Assembly (NCBI RefSeq): GCF_000504285.1
Contig: NZ_KI632511.1
Span: forward strand, 5,996,154-6,060,153
Length of the DNA stretch: 64,000 bases
Direction of reading: 5' to 3'
From: Actinospica robiniae DSM 44927
GTDB taxonomy: Bacteria; Actinomycetota; Actinomycetes; Streptomycetales; Catenulisporaceae
Made by a program: the position numbers and the translations under genes. Of the stretch, positions 45,755 to 54,211 are shown one piece after another (within the stretch, counting starts at the first letter, position 1; each line of letters begins with the position of its first letter). The notes under the pieces are model-generated. The model saw only the letters and a program-made list of their open reading frames with translations, was not told where the DNA came from and did no database searches.

Positions 45755-47148
45755 AACCCGTCTTCCTTCGAATACGACGGGCGCTTGCCACGCTCGTCCT
45801 CGTCCTCGCCGCCGGCGGCACGCCGCCCGGCCAGCAAATTCAGACTATTGCCTTGCTCGTCCGTGGCGTCCTCGTAGACGGAGCGAACGCGTGGCGTGAG
45901 CGGTTCTTCCTCTTCGGGTTCGTCAAAGTAGCGGCCGCGGGTACGGCTTGAGGAACGGCCGCCGCTGCCCGAGCTCAGACCACCGCCGAGCCCGCCCATG
46001 CCTTCGCCCATGAGGCCGCCAGTGGATTCGCCTTCGGCACCACCGGCTCCGGCCTTCTCGCCGACTACGGGGCTTCGATTCTCCTCGAGCAGCTCGCTGT
46101 CCTTGCCGAGCGTCCTGCCGCGCTGCGTACCAGTGCCCGTTCCGCCGGTCACCTGCCCGTCACTCGAGCCCTCGCCGAAGTTGGTAGAACCCCCGCCTGA
46201 GCGGCCGTACCTACCAGCGGCAGGCGGCTCGCTGCCGACAGAGTTCACCGGATACGACACCGGCGCAACCCCCACCGGCGCCGGATCAACCGGCTGGCCT
46301 CCCACCGGCGTCGGGTTCTGCGTTGGACTCGAGATCGGAGTCCCGGACGGCGGAATGCTGCCGCCGACTGGGCCTGAAGCAAGTTGCGTGCCTCCACCGG
46401 ACGCCACCACGGGGCTGGGCGTCCGAGTGCTCGGAATGCCTGAACCGGAACCGGACGAGCGGGACGAGCCGCTGTTGGAGCGGGCATTCTGTCGATAGTT
46501 TGCTGCGGCGCCGTTGCCGCTCGACGAGGAGGTCGAGCCGAGATTGAAGGTGCTGGTGTCGGGCTGCGCCACCTCGTCGTTCTGGCCACCTTCGTTCAGC
46601 TCACCCAACTGCGCCGCCGCGCCGCTGTACTTGGCTGCCAGCACATTGATCGCTGCGGCAGCCTTGAACCGTGCGGCGTTGTTCTGCTCCACCAGAACCC
46701 GTCCGGGGAAGTTGCTGGGGTAGTTGATGAAGCTCTTGGTCCCCAGATACAGCAGCGCTTCCGGTGTCAGCGGCTTCTCGTCCGGGACGTTCTGCATCGT
46801 CTCGCGGAATTCCTGCTGCGCCGCCTGGGCCGTCTGCAGGTGCGGCACGATGTTCTGATTGATCGTGTCCTGAACCAGCTGCGCGTGGTCGACCGAGCTC
46901 TGGAACACCTGGTGGGCCGCGGTGGCAGCACTTCCGGTCCAGGACGACGCGAGGTTTCCCTGCGTGCTCTTCAGCGACCTCTGCGCATCCGCGATTCGGC
47001 CAGCCGCCTGCTGATATGCCACAACCTGGTCTGCGACCGCGCCCGGATCCAGACTGGCGGCGAACTGCTTCGCCCAGGCGACGCCTCCGTTGCGCTGAAG
47101 CCAGTCGGCACTGTAGTTGTCCGCCACCCCCATGAAGAGCGCGTTCAC
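45712..47148 (-). CDS. WXG100-domain protein with long disordered C-terminus (T7SS substrate-like)
   Basis: 478 residues from GTG 47148, coupled to the upstream gene by GTGA. The N-terminal 150 residues form a helical hairpin with the WxG turn in LASSWTGSAATAAHQVFQ, followed by a second helical repeat (NNAARFKAAAAINVLAAKYS). Residues about 190-400 are a Ser/Gly/Pro linker (SGSSRSSGSGSGIPSTRTPS). The C-terminus turns acidic (DEPEEEEPLTPRVRSVYED). This is like EspB-type or PPE-like exported proteins of ESX systems. Together with the mycosin it suggests a type VII secretion substrate or accessory component. Confidence 0.8.
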   Translation of the reverse strand: MNALFMGVADNYSADWLQRNGGVAWAKQFAASLDPGAVADQVVAYQQAAGRIADAQRSLKSTQGNLASSWTGSAATAAHQVFQSSVDHAQLVQDTINQNIVPHLQTAQAAQQEFRETMQNVPDEKPLTPEALLYLGTKSFINYPSNFPGRVLVEQNNAARFKAAAAINVLAAKYSGAAAQLGELNEGGQNDEVAQPDTSTFNLGSTSSSSGNGAAANYRQNARSNSGSSRSSGSGSGIPSTRTPSPVVASGGGTQLASGPVGGSIPPSGTPISSPTQNPTPVGGQPVDPAPVGVAPVSYPVNSVGSEPPAAGRYGRSGGGSTNFGEGSSDGQVTGGTGTGTQRGRTLGKDSELLEENRSPVVGEKAGAGGAEGESTGGLMGEGMGGLGGGLSSGSGGRSSSRTRGRYFDEPEEEEPLTPRVRSVYEDATDEQGNSLNLLAGRRAAGGEDEDERGKRPSYSKEDGFWDSAQRIVPPVIE

Positions 47149-47561
47149 GTGTCCGTCCCCTGCTGCTTGATGCTCAGATGCAGGTCAGCCTCCGTGCCCG
47201 CGTACGCCTGATGCGTCTTGTCGACCCGCTCATGAAGCGTTGCGATCTGATCGTTGAGCTGGCCCACGAGGGCTAGCAGCGTCTCCTGCGCCTGGCCGTG
47301 CGCGGTGTTGAGCGCGGAGACCTCGGTGATCCCGTGATCCACCGGGCCGAAAGTGGAGTTCCCGGTGACCTCGGGGTTCGCCGCAGCCAGCCGGCTGTAC
47401 CCGGCCAGGCCCGCCTGCCCGTCACAGGACGCGGTTCGGCCCCGAAGCTTCGTAGCGTTGGCCGGGCTGGTGGTCTCCTCGAAGACGTCGGTCAGCAGGT
47501 TCGCCAAATTGGCGCGCGCCTGCTCCAGTTCCTCCAAGCGGACCTCGAAGCTAGAACTCAT
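47145..47561 (-). CDS. WXG100-like helical protein, 138 aa
   Basis: ATG 47561 with GAGGAGG 2-9 nt upstream. Mostly helical: SFEVRLEELEQARANLANLL and ALVGQLNDQIATLHERVDKT, with a loop between. It has no WxG, but length, helix pairing and coupling to the WXG100-domain gene suit a partner of that protein in a heterodimer, as for ESX-associated ESAT-6-like or EspA-type pairs. No signal peptide. It heads the three-gene unit 47561 to 44255. Confidence 0.7.
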   Translation of the reverse strand: MSSSFEVRLEELEQARANLANLLTDVFEETTSPANATKLRGRTASCDGQAGLAGYSRLAAANPEVTGNSTFGPVDHGITEVSALNTAHGQAQETLLALVGQLNDQIATLHERVDKTHQAYAGTEADLHLSIKQQGTDT

Positions 47562-48147
47562 CTCCTCCTCATCCCCCCGCGCCCTCGGTAAGACTTCACC
47601 CAAGGCGCCGCCCGCACCGCGTCGTCCCGCCATCGCGGGATGAATCAGTACCCTGCCAGAATAGTAGAAGGCGCCGCCATACGGCTACCCACAGCGACAC
47701 CCCGAGTTCTTCCGCCGAGTATCTGCCGCTTGAGCCTGATCGGCCCATCGCTCCAGCTGCGCCGGCGTAGCGTCGCCTGCTCGACCTGGTGCCATCCGAC
47801 TCTCCGGCTTGGAAGGCGTCGTCAGATGGTCCGCGCCGCGGTAGAAAACGACCGCATAAACGTGTGAATTGCGATGAATACGCATGCTGTGCGCTCAGGG
47901 TCAGGCGAGAGTCAGCTGCGGTTGCACAGGGGTCTGAGAGCGGGCTACGACCCGGCGTCCCTTCCCCGGTTTGAGTACCCAGTTCAGCACGGGAGTCTAC
48001 CGACGTACGTCACGGTGGGTAGCGAATCAATGCCAGAGCTCTGGTCTCGGCGGGCTTTCCTTGCGCGTCCCCCGGGCCCTACGCCACCGTATGCGCCTGA
48101 GTCTTGCATCCGGCGGCGTCTTCTCCGCAGGCCAGCGGGATGGTACT
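47562..48147. other. 586-bp region with no convincing gene
   Basis: Short open frames here have no family resemblance or supported starts. AT content rises around 47640-47700 and 47840-47890. The promoter of the WXG100 operon must lie at its left end. The region leads into the tRNA-Lys fragment. Confidence 0.4.
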
Positions 48148-48150
48148 TGG

Positions 48151-48200
48151 GTGGGCCGCGTGGGACTCGAACCCACAACCCAAGGATTAAAAGGTCTGAT
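48151..48200 (-). other. 3' half of a tRNA-Lys gene: attachment-site-like fragment
   Basis: On the minus strand the sequence from the anticodon loop (CTTTTAA, anticodon TTT) through TCCTTGGGTTGTGGGTTCGA and GTCCCACGCGGCCCACC is the 3' end of a tRNA-Lys. The 5' half (an acceptor strand GGGCCGC, D arm) is absent upstream, so it is not a working tRNA. A tRNA 3' half from the anticodon loop to the discriminator base is the typical att core left by integrative elements that use tRNA genes. No second copy exists in the window. Confidence 0.65.
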
Positions 48201-48420
48201 AAAGGTCGCGGGGCCAGAGCGCATGCGATGGTTTCGGATGGGCGCTCCGGGCGCGAAAAGGCACGTGGCGGCGAAGGAACGCACCGCCCGACCGGCGGAA
48301 CCGGGTACACCTTTCGCTCGCTCTTGCCGCCGCCTTCCGTGCACTCCCCTCGCGCTTCTCTCGCGCGACTCAGCGGCTAAGACGGAACGGACATCGGCCG
48401 ATAGTGTCAGGGTCAACACG

Positions 48421-48426
48421 TATCGT
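48421..48426 (+). promoter_or_regulatory. -10 box of the ERCC4-Lsr2 gene
   Basis: TATCGT, then 6 nt (CATCAC), then ATG 48433: leaderless layout. It marks the end of the upstream shadow frame and decides the start. Confidence 0.45.
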
Positions 48427-48432
48427 CATCAC

Positions 48433-49437
48433 ATGGAGAAGGTGGCGGCACGGGAGCTGCTGGTGGCGGTGAATCCGAACACCAGCTCGAGCCTGCCGTT
48501 CCTCCTGCTGGTCCCCTATGGCGATGGGCTGCTCCTCGCTTCGGCCGGCACGTGGCCTCGAGAGCGGAGCCTCTTCTGCATCGAGCTGCCATCGCGGTGT
48601 TGGCCCCGATCTCCTGACCTGGTGGATCGGTCCAGAGTGCTCTCATGCGAGCGGCGCGGCGCGAGCATCGACGTGGTTCTCGACCGGCCTACGAGGAACC
48701 GCTCCCAGCTCGTGTTCACGACCTGCCGCGGCCGCGAGATGGTCTTCTGGCAGAATCCGCGGGCGCGCGGGCACTATCCGGAGCGTTCGGTCGTGCCCGC
48801 GAGCACGGCGGCCGGGTTGAGCGGCCTTGAGATCATCGTGGACACCCGTGAGAAGGACGGATACGACTTCGCCTACCAGCCGGTGCGCCCGGTTCGGCAC
48901 AAGCTGGCCTGCGGTGACTACGGCGTCGTACACGACGGCCGGCTGGTGGCGGCGGTGGAGCGCAAGTCGCTGCCGGACCTGGCCGGCTCTCTCACCGACC
49001 GGCGGCTGGAGTACGCGCTTGCCGAGCTCGCCGTCCTGCCGCGCGCCGCCGTGGTCGTCGAGGAGGACTACGGCCGGCTGTTCGCCCTCGAGTACCTGCG
49101 TGAGGCGCGGATCGCGGAGCGGCTCGCGCGGTTGCAGATCCGCTACCCGGGTGTGCCGATCCTCTTCCTCGCCACCCGCGGCCTCGCGCAGGAGTGGATC
49201 TACCGATTCCTAGCCGCCGCACGCCAGTGGGCGGTGAACGAGCCGTCCGCCATCGAGCGCGTAGAAGGCGAAGGCCGCGCTGGGAATCGTGCGCTTCGTC
49301 GCGCCCCTGTTGCCTATTCGGCTCAAGAAGCCGAGGTGCGCAGGTGGGCGTACACGGTCGGCCTGCCTCAGCCCGAGAACGGCCCGATCCGTCCAGAGCT
49401 CTGGGCCGCCTGGCGCAGAGCCCATCCACGGGGCTGA
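48433..49437 (+). CDS. ERCC4-type nuclease fused to an Lsr2-like DNA-binding domain
   Basis: 334 residues. Residues 1-125 are a beta-rich region without a recognised family. Residues 130-265 are an ERCC4/XPF nuclease core: VDTREKDGYDF (Asp137), ACGDYGVV (Gly-Asp 161-162) and VERKSLPDLAGSLTDRRLEY (ERK 176-178), i.e. the DxRE...GD...ERKxxxD active site. Residues 297-331 (SAQEAEVRRWAYTVGLPQPE, RPELWAAWRRAHP) match the C-terminal DNA-binding domain of Lsr2, which grips the AT-rich minor groove. So a structure-specific nuclease could be directed to AT-rich DNA. Two decayed partial copies exist at 53.9 and 60.8-61.1 kb. Confidence 0.87.
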   Translation: MEKVAARELLVAVNPNTSSSLPFLLLVPYGDGLLLASAGTWPRERSLFCIELPSRCWPRSPDLVDRSRVLSCERRGASIDVVLDRPTRNRSQLVFTTCRGREMVFWQNPRARGHYPERSVVPASTAAGLSGLEIIVDTREKDGYDFAYQPVRPVRHKLACGDYGVVHDGRLVAAVERKSLPDLAGSLTDRRLEYALAELAVLPRAAVVVEEDYGRLFALEYLREARIAERLARLQIRYPGVPILFLATRGLAQEWIYRFLAAARQWAVNEPSAIERVEGEGRAGNRALRRAPVAYSAQEAEVRRWAYTVGLPQPENGPIRPELWAAWRRAHPRG

Positions 49438-49525
49438 CCGTGGCCGCCGGCCCGCTGCCGCATGCCGGACCTTCTCCGGCCGGCCGGCGGCGCTTGGAGG
49501 CGACCTGTCACGTGCGCGGCCCTGA

Positions 49526-49531
49526 TACCGT
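49526..49531 (+). promoter_or_regulatory. -10 box of the 489-aa hypothetical gene
   Basis: TACCGT, then 6 nt, then GTG 49538; leaderless layout. Confidence 0.4.
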
Positions 49532-49537
49532 TACCGG

Positions 49538-51007
49538 GTGCGACGCGACCTAACCCGGCAGCTCCTTGACCGCTTCGAGGTCTGGCTGTCGGACAAAGGA
49601 CTCAGCGAACTGGCCGAGCCCGCGCAGTTCCTGCTGACGGGGCGACGAGACTACAGCGCTTCTCAAGAGCCGACCTACTGGCGCAGCGGCGATATCCACG
49701 CGCTGCTCCTCGTCATAGCGCCGGAACGGTTGACTGACCCCGGCGCTCTGGCCGAGCGCGGCGCCGCCGCGCTCGAGGCGTTCCTACGCTTCCTGGACGA
49801 GAGCGGCAGACTGCACCCGGCCAGCACGAAGATCCCGGCGCTACTCAAGGAACTCGCACGGGCCGCGGACAAGATGGCGCCCGCGATGGCCGACCGCTCC
49901 CGGTGGGGCATGGCCAAGACCTTGTACACGGCGATGCTGGCCGACGGTGTCGCCCTCGGCGACGAATCCGGCGCACAGAACTGGTTCGCCGCGTTCAACG
50001 AGGCCGACGAGCAGCGCCGCCACACCGTGCTCACAGCCCTTCTCACCAGCCAACCGGAACTGCACGACGCTTATTTCGTCGCCCGTGACGGCACCGTTGC
50101 GGCGGTACGCCGTGACCAGCGGGACACGCTCGCTCCGGCACACTTGCCTGCGCAACTGCATGTTCCGCAGCCGCAGACCTATCGGGCTGTGCGTCTGCGC
50201 CCTGAGACCGAACTCGCCGTGCACGCCGCCCGCAGCCTCACCCTGCATCGCGTGGCAGCGCTCGCCGAGTGGGCGCGACCGGGGCGCGCGGTGACCAAGA
50301 AGGGCGAACTGCTCGACCGGGACTTGACCACCGCAGCCGAGTTCGTCACAGAGTACTGCGATGCTCCTAGCTCGGCGCTGGTGCTGGGATCCGAGGTACT
50401 GCCGGTCGCGTACGCCATGGAGTGCGTCGAGATCCGATACGGCCGTCTCGCGGCCGGCGAGCGGCTCGGCGAGTTGACCGTCGTGCTATCCGGCGGAGCC
50501 TGCGCCGCCGACATCCTGTCGTACTGGCTCGAGGCCTTCGACTGCGTCATGCGGCCGGACCGGACTCCTGTCCGGGACCGCCGCCTGGCGAAGCTCGACC
50601 CGATCATCGAAGAGCTCGAACCGATCAGCGCATGGGCGCTCGAAGCGCTCTACATCGCCGGCCGTCCGCTGGCCTGGGACGAGCTGATCGCCGAGACGCT
50701 CGCAGACTCGCAGTTCGAAGGAGCCGAGGACGACCAGCTGCTCGGGCTGCTCATCAGTACCAGCGTCCGGGCCAGGCTGCACGCCGCGATGCGCCACGGT
50801 GCGGTCAGCGCCACCTGGGACACCTCGGCGCTGGCTGCGTTGGATGAACAGACGCGCGCCACGGCCCAGCGGCTGGTCGAACACGGCACCGAACCGTGGC
50901 AGATGCTCGAGCTACCGGGTCTGACCATCGAACTCACCCCGCTCGGTACCTGGGGCATGCGCGAGAACCTGCGCGCCGAAGGCAACATCGTCCCTGTCAA
51001 GAAATAG
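49538..51007 (+). CDS. hypothetical protein, 489 aa
   Basis: GTG 49538. A mainly helical soluble protein opening RRDLTRQLLDRFEVWLSDKG and RRDYSASQEPTYWRSGDIHA; a central WFAAFNEADEQRRHTVLTAL and a segment LVLGSEVLPVAYAMECVEIR. No signal, membrane span, ATP loop or metal motif that I can see. It is the size of large unclassified proteins that occur beside nucleases or in plasmid-like regions of Streptomyces. Intact frame and high GC3 show it is a real gene. Function unknown. Confidence 0.75.
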   Translation: MRRDLTRQLLDRFEVWLSDKGLSELAEPAQFLLTGRRDYSASQEPTYWRSGDIHALLLVIAPERLTDPGALAERGAAALEAFLRFLDESGRLHPASTKIPALLKELARAADKMAPAMADRSRWGMAKTLYTAMLADGVALGDESGAQNWFAAFNEADEQRRHTVLTALLTSQPELHDAYFVARDGTVAAVRRDQRDTLAPAHLPAQLHVPQPQTYRAVRLRPETELAVHAARSLTLHRVAALAEWARPGRAVTKKGELLDRDLTTAAEFVTEYCDAPSSALVLGSEVLPVAYAMECVEIRYGRLAAGERLGELTVVLSGGACAADILSYWLEAFDCVMRPDRTPVRDRRLAKLDPIIEELEPISAWALEALYIAGRPLAWDELIAETLADSQFEGAEDDQLLGLLISTSVRARLHAAMRHGAVSATWDTSALAALDEQTRATAQRLVEHGTEPWQMLELPGLTIELTPLGTWGMRENLRAEGNIVPVKK

Positions 51008-51041
51008 GACGCCCGGCCCTGTCATCGCGCCGTCGCCGGGC

Positions 51042-51509
51042 TTGACTGAAGATCCGAGGATCACCCACCGCTCGCTCTACTACGACATCCTCGGTGCCGT
51101 GGCTTCCGGCGCGAGCACCGCCAGCAGCATCGGCAGCCTCCTCGGCCGCGAGCGCGGCGCGATGACCGACCCTCTCGACGTCCTCGAATCCACCGGCTAC
51201 GTCACCCGCTCCGAGGACGTACTCCGGCCCCGCAAACCGACACTCACCCTGACCGACCCCATCGTGCGCTTCAACCAGCTCATCGCGCTGCCCTACGCCC
51301 CGCTCATCGAAGACGGACACGCAGCCGACGCCTGGCCCGCCGGCCGCCCGACCTTCCACGCGAAGATCCTCGGCCCGCACTTCGAAGAGCTCACCCGGGT
51401 CTGGACCCGCCGCTACACCCGCGACGAAGCCGAGGGCCTCGAGATCGGCCCGGTCGGGGCAGCCGGGATCTACCGCAGTCGGCCGCAGATTGCGTTGAGC
51501 TGCCCATGA
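51042..51509 (+). pseudogene. truncated AAA ATPase of the archaeal-ATPase/DUF234 type
   Basis: Only the region after the ATPase domain remains: ITHRSLYYDILGAVASGAST, then SLLGRERGAMTDPLDVLEST and PTLTLTDPIVRFNQLIALPY, then PTFHAKILGPHFEELTRVWT, which is the winged-helix and DUF234 part of predicted ATP-binding proteins. The P-loop half is missing upstream and the nuclease-like tail after HFEELTRVW breaks off into unrelated sequence (EIGPVGAAGIYRSRPQ). The only start is TTG 51042. Remnant of a conflict-type or antitoxin-like ATPase gene, probably cut at both ends by recombination. Confidence 0.65.
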
Positions 51510-51864
51510 GCCGGTTCGACGGGCTGATGTGCTGCTGTGCGTAATCGAGCTTATGCAGCATAACTGTGTGAGCGTCCCCGTTGCCCATCCCCCGTTGCCG
51601 CGGCCACCGGCCAGGCGGCGATGCCGAACTACGCGGGGAGGCCCTCCATCCATCCCCTTCACCTGACCGGGTGCGCGCGCTGGGCGATCAGACGGTGTCG
51701 GTGGCGTGGGCCTTTCCACGTGGACAGCCCACCCTTAGTGCGCCCGGTCTCACAGCTCCCTACGGTCGAAGGGCCGATGTTCGACGCTGTGAATCTGCTT
51801 ACACGGATCCCCTCACGGCCTCGAAAGGTGTCCGCGAAGACCCCGACCTCACCTGGAGGACCGC
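51510..51864. other. 355-bp region without a gene; contains a 13-bp palindrome
   Basis: No coding sequence is supported. At 51551-51563 TTATGC-A-GCATAA is a perfect palindrome in a locally AT-rich stretch. The 3' part holds the RBS (TGGAGGA) of the CMD gene. Confidence 0.4.
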
Positions 51865-52188
51865 GTGACCCCGAACTCCGAGACCCCTGTCCTCGGCACC
51901 CTCGCCGCCATGACGGTCGACTCGATCGAGCGCTGCGGCCTGCCCCCGGACATGCTCATCCTCACCCGCATCGCCGCGCTCGCCGCCATGGACGCGCCCC
52001 CGGTCTCCTACCTCGCCCACATCGATCCCGGCCTCAAAGCCCAGCTGACTTCGAGCCGGCTGCAGGACGTCCTGGTCGCCATCGCCCCCATCGTCGGCAC
52101 CGCGCGCGTCATGTCGGCTGCCGGCAACATCGCCGAAGCGCTCGGCATCGCCATCGAAGTGACCGAGGCGGCCGAGACGGGGGCATAG
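51865..52188 (+). CDS. carboxymuconolactone decarboxylase (CMD) family protein
   Basis: 107 residues from GTG 51865, TGGAGGA about 6 nt upstream. CMD fold: TPVLGTLAAMTVDSIERCGL, LPPDMLILTRIAALAAMDAP, PVSYLAHIDPGLKAQLTSSR and IVGTARVMSAAGNIAEALGI. The CxxC-H motif of active AhpD-like peroxidases is not present, so this is of the non-redox CMD group, of which actinomycetes have many. Role unknown. Likely monocistronic. Confidence 0.85.
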   Translation: MTPNSETPVLGTLAAMTVDSIERCGLPPDMLILTRIAALAAMDAPPVSYLAHIDPGLKAQLTSSRLQDVLVAIAPIVGTARVMSAAGNIAEALGIAIEVTEAAETGA

Positions 52189-52332
52189 AGCACCTCCGAT
52201 CCGCCGACGCACCGGCGTCGGCGGATCGCGGTGTCGAGCGGGAACCTGCGAACCTGCCTGCGACGCCCTGCGCTTGCCGGTCACCACAGCGACGTCCGGA
52301 TACCGACAGCCCTTCACGCACCACGGGCAGAC

Positions 52333-52575
52333 TCAATCCGACTGCATCGCCAGCGGCTCGCCGGGGTGCTCCACGTTGTAAATATGTGTACACTCGTCGT
52401 GCCGGGGGAAGGTGCCCTCGGATCCCCAGCTCGCGCCCTGCTTCTCGAGCTCGACTGGGAAGCCGCACAAAGCCCGGCGCGCGCCGCCCTCCGCCTCCAT
52501 CTCCACCACGTGCCATTCGTCGTCGTTGAGCGGCACAGAGCCGTATGACCAGCGGTAACGCTGCGCGATCTCCAT
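52333..52575 (-). CDS. small hypothetical protein, 80 aa
   Basis: ATG 52575, with the -10-like GATAAT 6 nt upstream. MEIAQRYRWSYGSVPLNDDE, then RRALCGFPVELEKQGASWGS and the C-terminal RHDECTHIYNVEHPGEPLAM. Soluble, with two cysteines and three histidines that could bind a metal. It looks like small actinobacterial proteins annotated as hypothetical. Function unknown. Confidence 0.6.
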   Translation of the reverse strand: MEIAQRYRWSYGSVPLNDDEWHVVEMEAEGGARRALCGFPVELEKQGASWGSEGTFPRHDECTHIYNVEHPGEPLAMQSD

Positions 52576-52734
52576 ACCGCAATTATCACCAGGGTGCTCA
52601 CACGCCGCGACCGGGCCGCGGGGAGCCACCGGAGGTCCTCGCCCCCTCCCTTCGGTGCGGCGGTACCCGTCTCCCTCACCCTCCCCATGGGGTTTGCTAC
52701 GCCCGGCCGACGAAGCAGAGGAGCAGGTCGCAGC

Positions 52735-53400
52735 TCACGAGCGACCGGGAAGCCGTGAGCGGCATGCCTGACATATTTCCTCGGTATGCGGTGTCGTGCC
52801 GGACATGCCGGTGATCACTGCCCATTGCTCGAGGAAGCTTGCCAGCAGCGCATCGCCCGGGTCGTTGGAAACCGCCCGCACTGCCAGTGCTCTCCAGCCT
52901 CCCCCCTCGCCGTACAAGGCCTCGACCGTGCGGCAGACCTGCGCGAACCGACAGCAGGCTGGTACGGTCGGCCCAGTTCTGGGCGTGTCGGCCTCCTGCC
53001 TGCAGCGTGTCTTCGTCGGGCCGGTCACTGGGACGCGACGAGCCCTCCGGGTGTGTTCGACCGTCGCGTCCACGATGAAGTCGGCATGGAGCCGGGTGAT
53101 GACCAAGAGCCTGATCAACTTGGGTGAGGGCGTGATTAGTCTCAGCTGGCCGCCGTTCTCGGCCGCGAGCAGCCGGATCCGGCATAGGGTCCGGAGGCCG
53201 GACGCATCACAGAAGGTGAGAGCGCTGAGATCGAGCGCGATCGAGTTTCGGCCGCCGTAGATCAGAGTTTCGAAGAAGCGGATGACGTGTTCGCACTGCG
53301 CGATGTCGAGTTCGCCGTGCAGTGCCACTACCGCGCAGTCCGCACCCGCTGAGAGCAGCTGGATGGCCAGGATGTCTTCGGTGCCCGTGCTGGTTTCCAT
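52735..53400 (-). CDS. STAS-domain (anti-sigma factor antagonist-like) protein with C-terminal extension
   Basis: 221 residues from ATG 53400. Residues 10-110 are an STAS domain: DCAVVALHGELDIAQCEHVI, SIALDLSALTFCDASGLRTL with the phosphorylatable Ser in DASGL, and GGQLRLITPSPKLIRLLVIT. Such proteins bind anti-sigma kinases and release stress sigma factors. The 100-residue extension (ADTPRTGPTVPACCRFAQVC, HTEEICQACRSRLPG) has several cysteines and is not part of the family, so it may be a recent fusion or sequence gain. Signal unknown. Confidence 0.8.
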   Translation of the reverse strand: METSTGTEDILAIQLLSAGADCAVVALHGELDIAQCEHVIRFFETLIYGGRNSIALDLSALTFCDASGLRTLCRIRLLAAENGGQLRLITPSPKLIRLLVITRLHADFIVDATVEHTRRARRVPVTGPTKTRCRQEADTPRTGPTVPACCRFAQVCRTVEALYGEGGGWRALAVRAVSNDPGDALLASFLEQWAVITGMSGTTPHTEEICQACRSRLPGRS

Positions 53401-54211
53401 GATCGCCTCGGGATGGCCGGGAAGGGTGGGGCCATCACCGGGGTCCGGGGCGATATACCTGATGCTAGGTCAGGCGGGGTGCGATGTATATACGCTTTGC
53501 GCGACTCGCGGCCCCGACTGGTTGTACATGTCTTGTATATGTCGGTCAGCGGCTCGCGGGCTTGTGCGAGCCGATCGTCGCGCCGCCGTTTCTCTCCTTC
53601 GGCTGCGGCGGGGATGGGCCGGGCCGCAGCCCGGTTCGACTTCGACGTCGTCGAGGGACTCCGCGCGCTTTTCTTCGCGGAGGGTGCAGCGCCGCTGACG
53701 CGTCGCCGGGCGGGCACGAGCACGGGCACGGGCAAAGCCGGCGACTCATTCCCGCGGCCGACGTTCAGGGCTTCGGACCGGCTGCTTCCGTGGCGGGTTC
53801 GTCCGACTTCGGGCGTAACTTCTTCCGCAGAAGGAGCTCTTGCCGAGGTGCCCATCAGCGCTACCCCCGGTGGCTCCGAGGCGCCCGCGCGCCCGTCGGC
53901 GCGGCGGCCGGGCTGACCGGGCTCGAGATCACGGCTGACGTCAGGGAGAAGGTCGGGTACGACTTCCCCTGCCGACCCGTGCACCCGTGTGGCACAGCCT
54001 GGTGTGCGCACACGTGTCCCCAGGGGAACCGTCGCGTCGAGGGTGACGGACCGTTGCAGGCTACTGAGGGTCGCGGTTCCGGCGATGAGGTTCGCGGCGA
54101 TGGCGCCGCCCGCGCCGTGAGGTGTGTGGCTTCGCTCCCGAGGAATGGCGGTGGGCTAGGGAGCGAAGCTGTGGTGGTGAAGGCGCGGAGCGGGGAAGGG
54201 ACCGACAGCCC
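53401..54211. other. 811-bp region of decayed sequence
   Basis: No intact gene. Open frames are Arg/Ala-rich with no family signal, apart from the ERCC4-gene fragment at 53890-53995. The short AT-richer stretch at 53520-53550 is probably the promoter side of the STAS gene. Confidence 0.4.
53890..53995 (+). pseudogene. fragment of an ERCC4-Lsr2-type nuclease gene
   Basis: Reads PVGAAAGLTGLEITADVREK, then VGYDFPCRPVHPCGTAW, homologous to residues 122-158 of the intact protein (VPASTAAGLSGLEIIVDTRE, KDGYDFAYQPVRPVRHK). The GD and ERK parts of the active site and the Lsr2 domain are missing. The fragment is embedded in unrelated open frames. Confidence 0.7.

Noticed and set aside
48151..48225. 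Complete tRNA-Lys gene
   Set aside because: No acceptor 5' strand GGGCCGC, D arm or paired anticodon stem exists upstream on the minus strand; only the 3' half is there.
47984..48310. Minus-strand open frame that reads LGLWVRVPRGPP
   Set aside because: This peptide is the translation of the tRNA-Lys T arm and acceptor, not a protein family.
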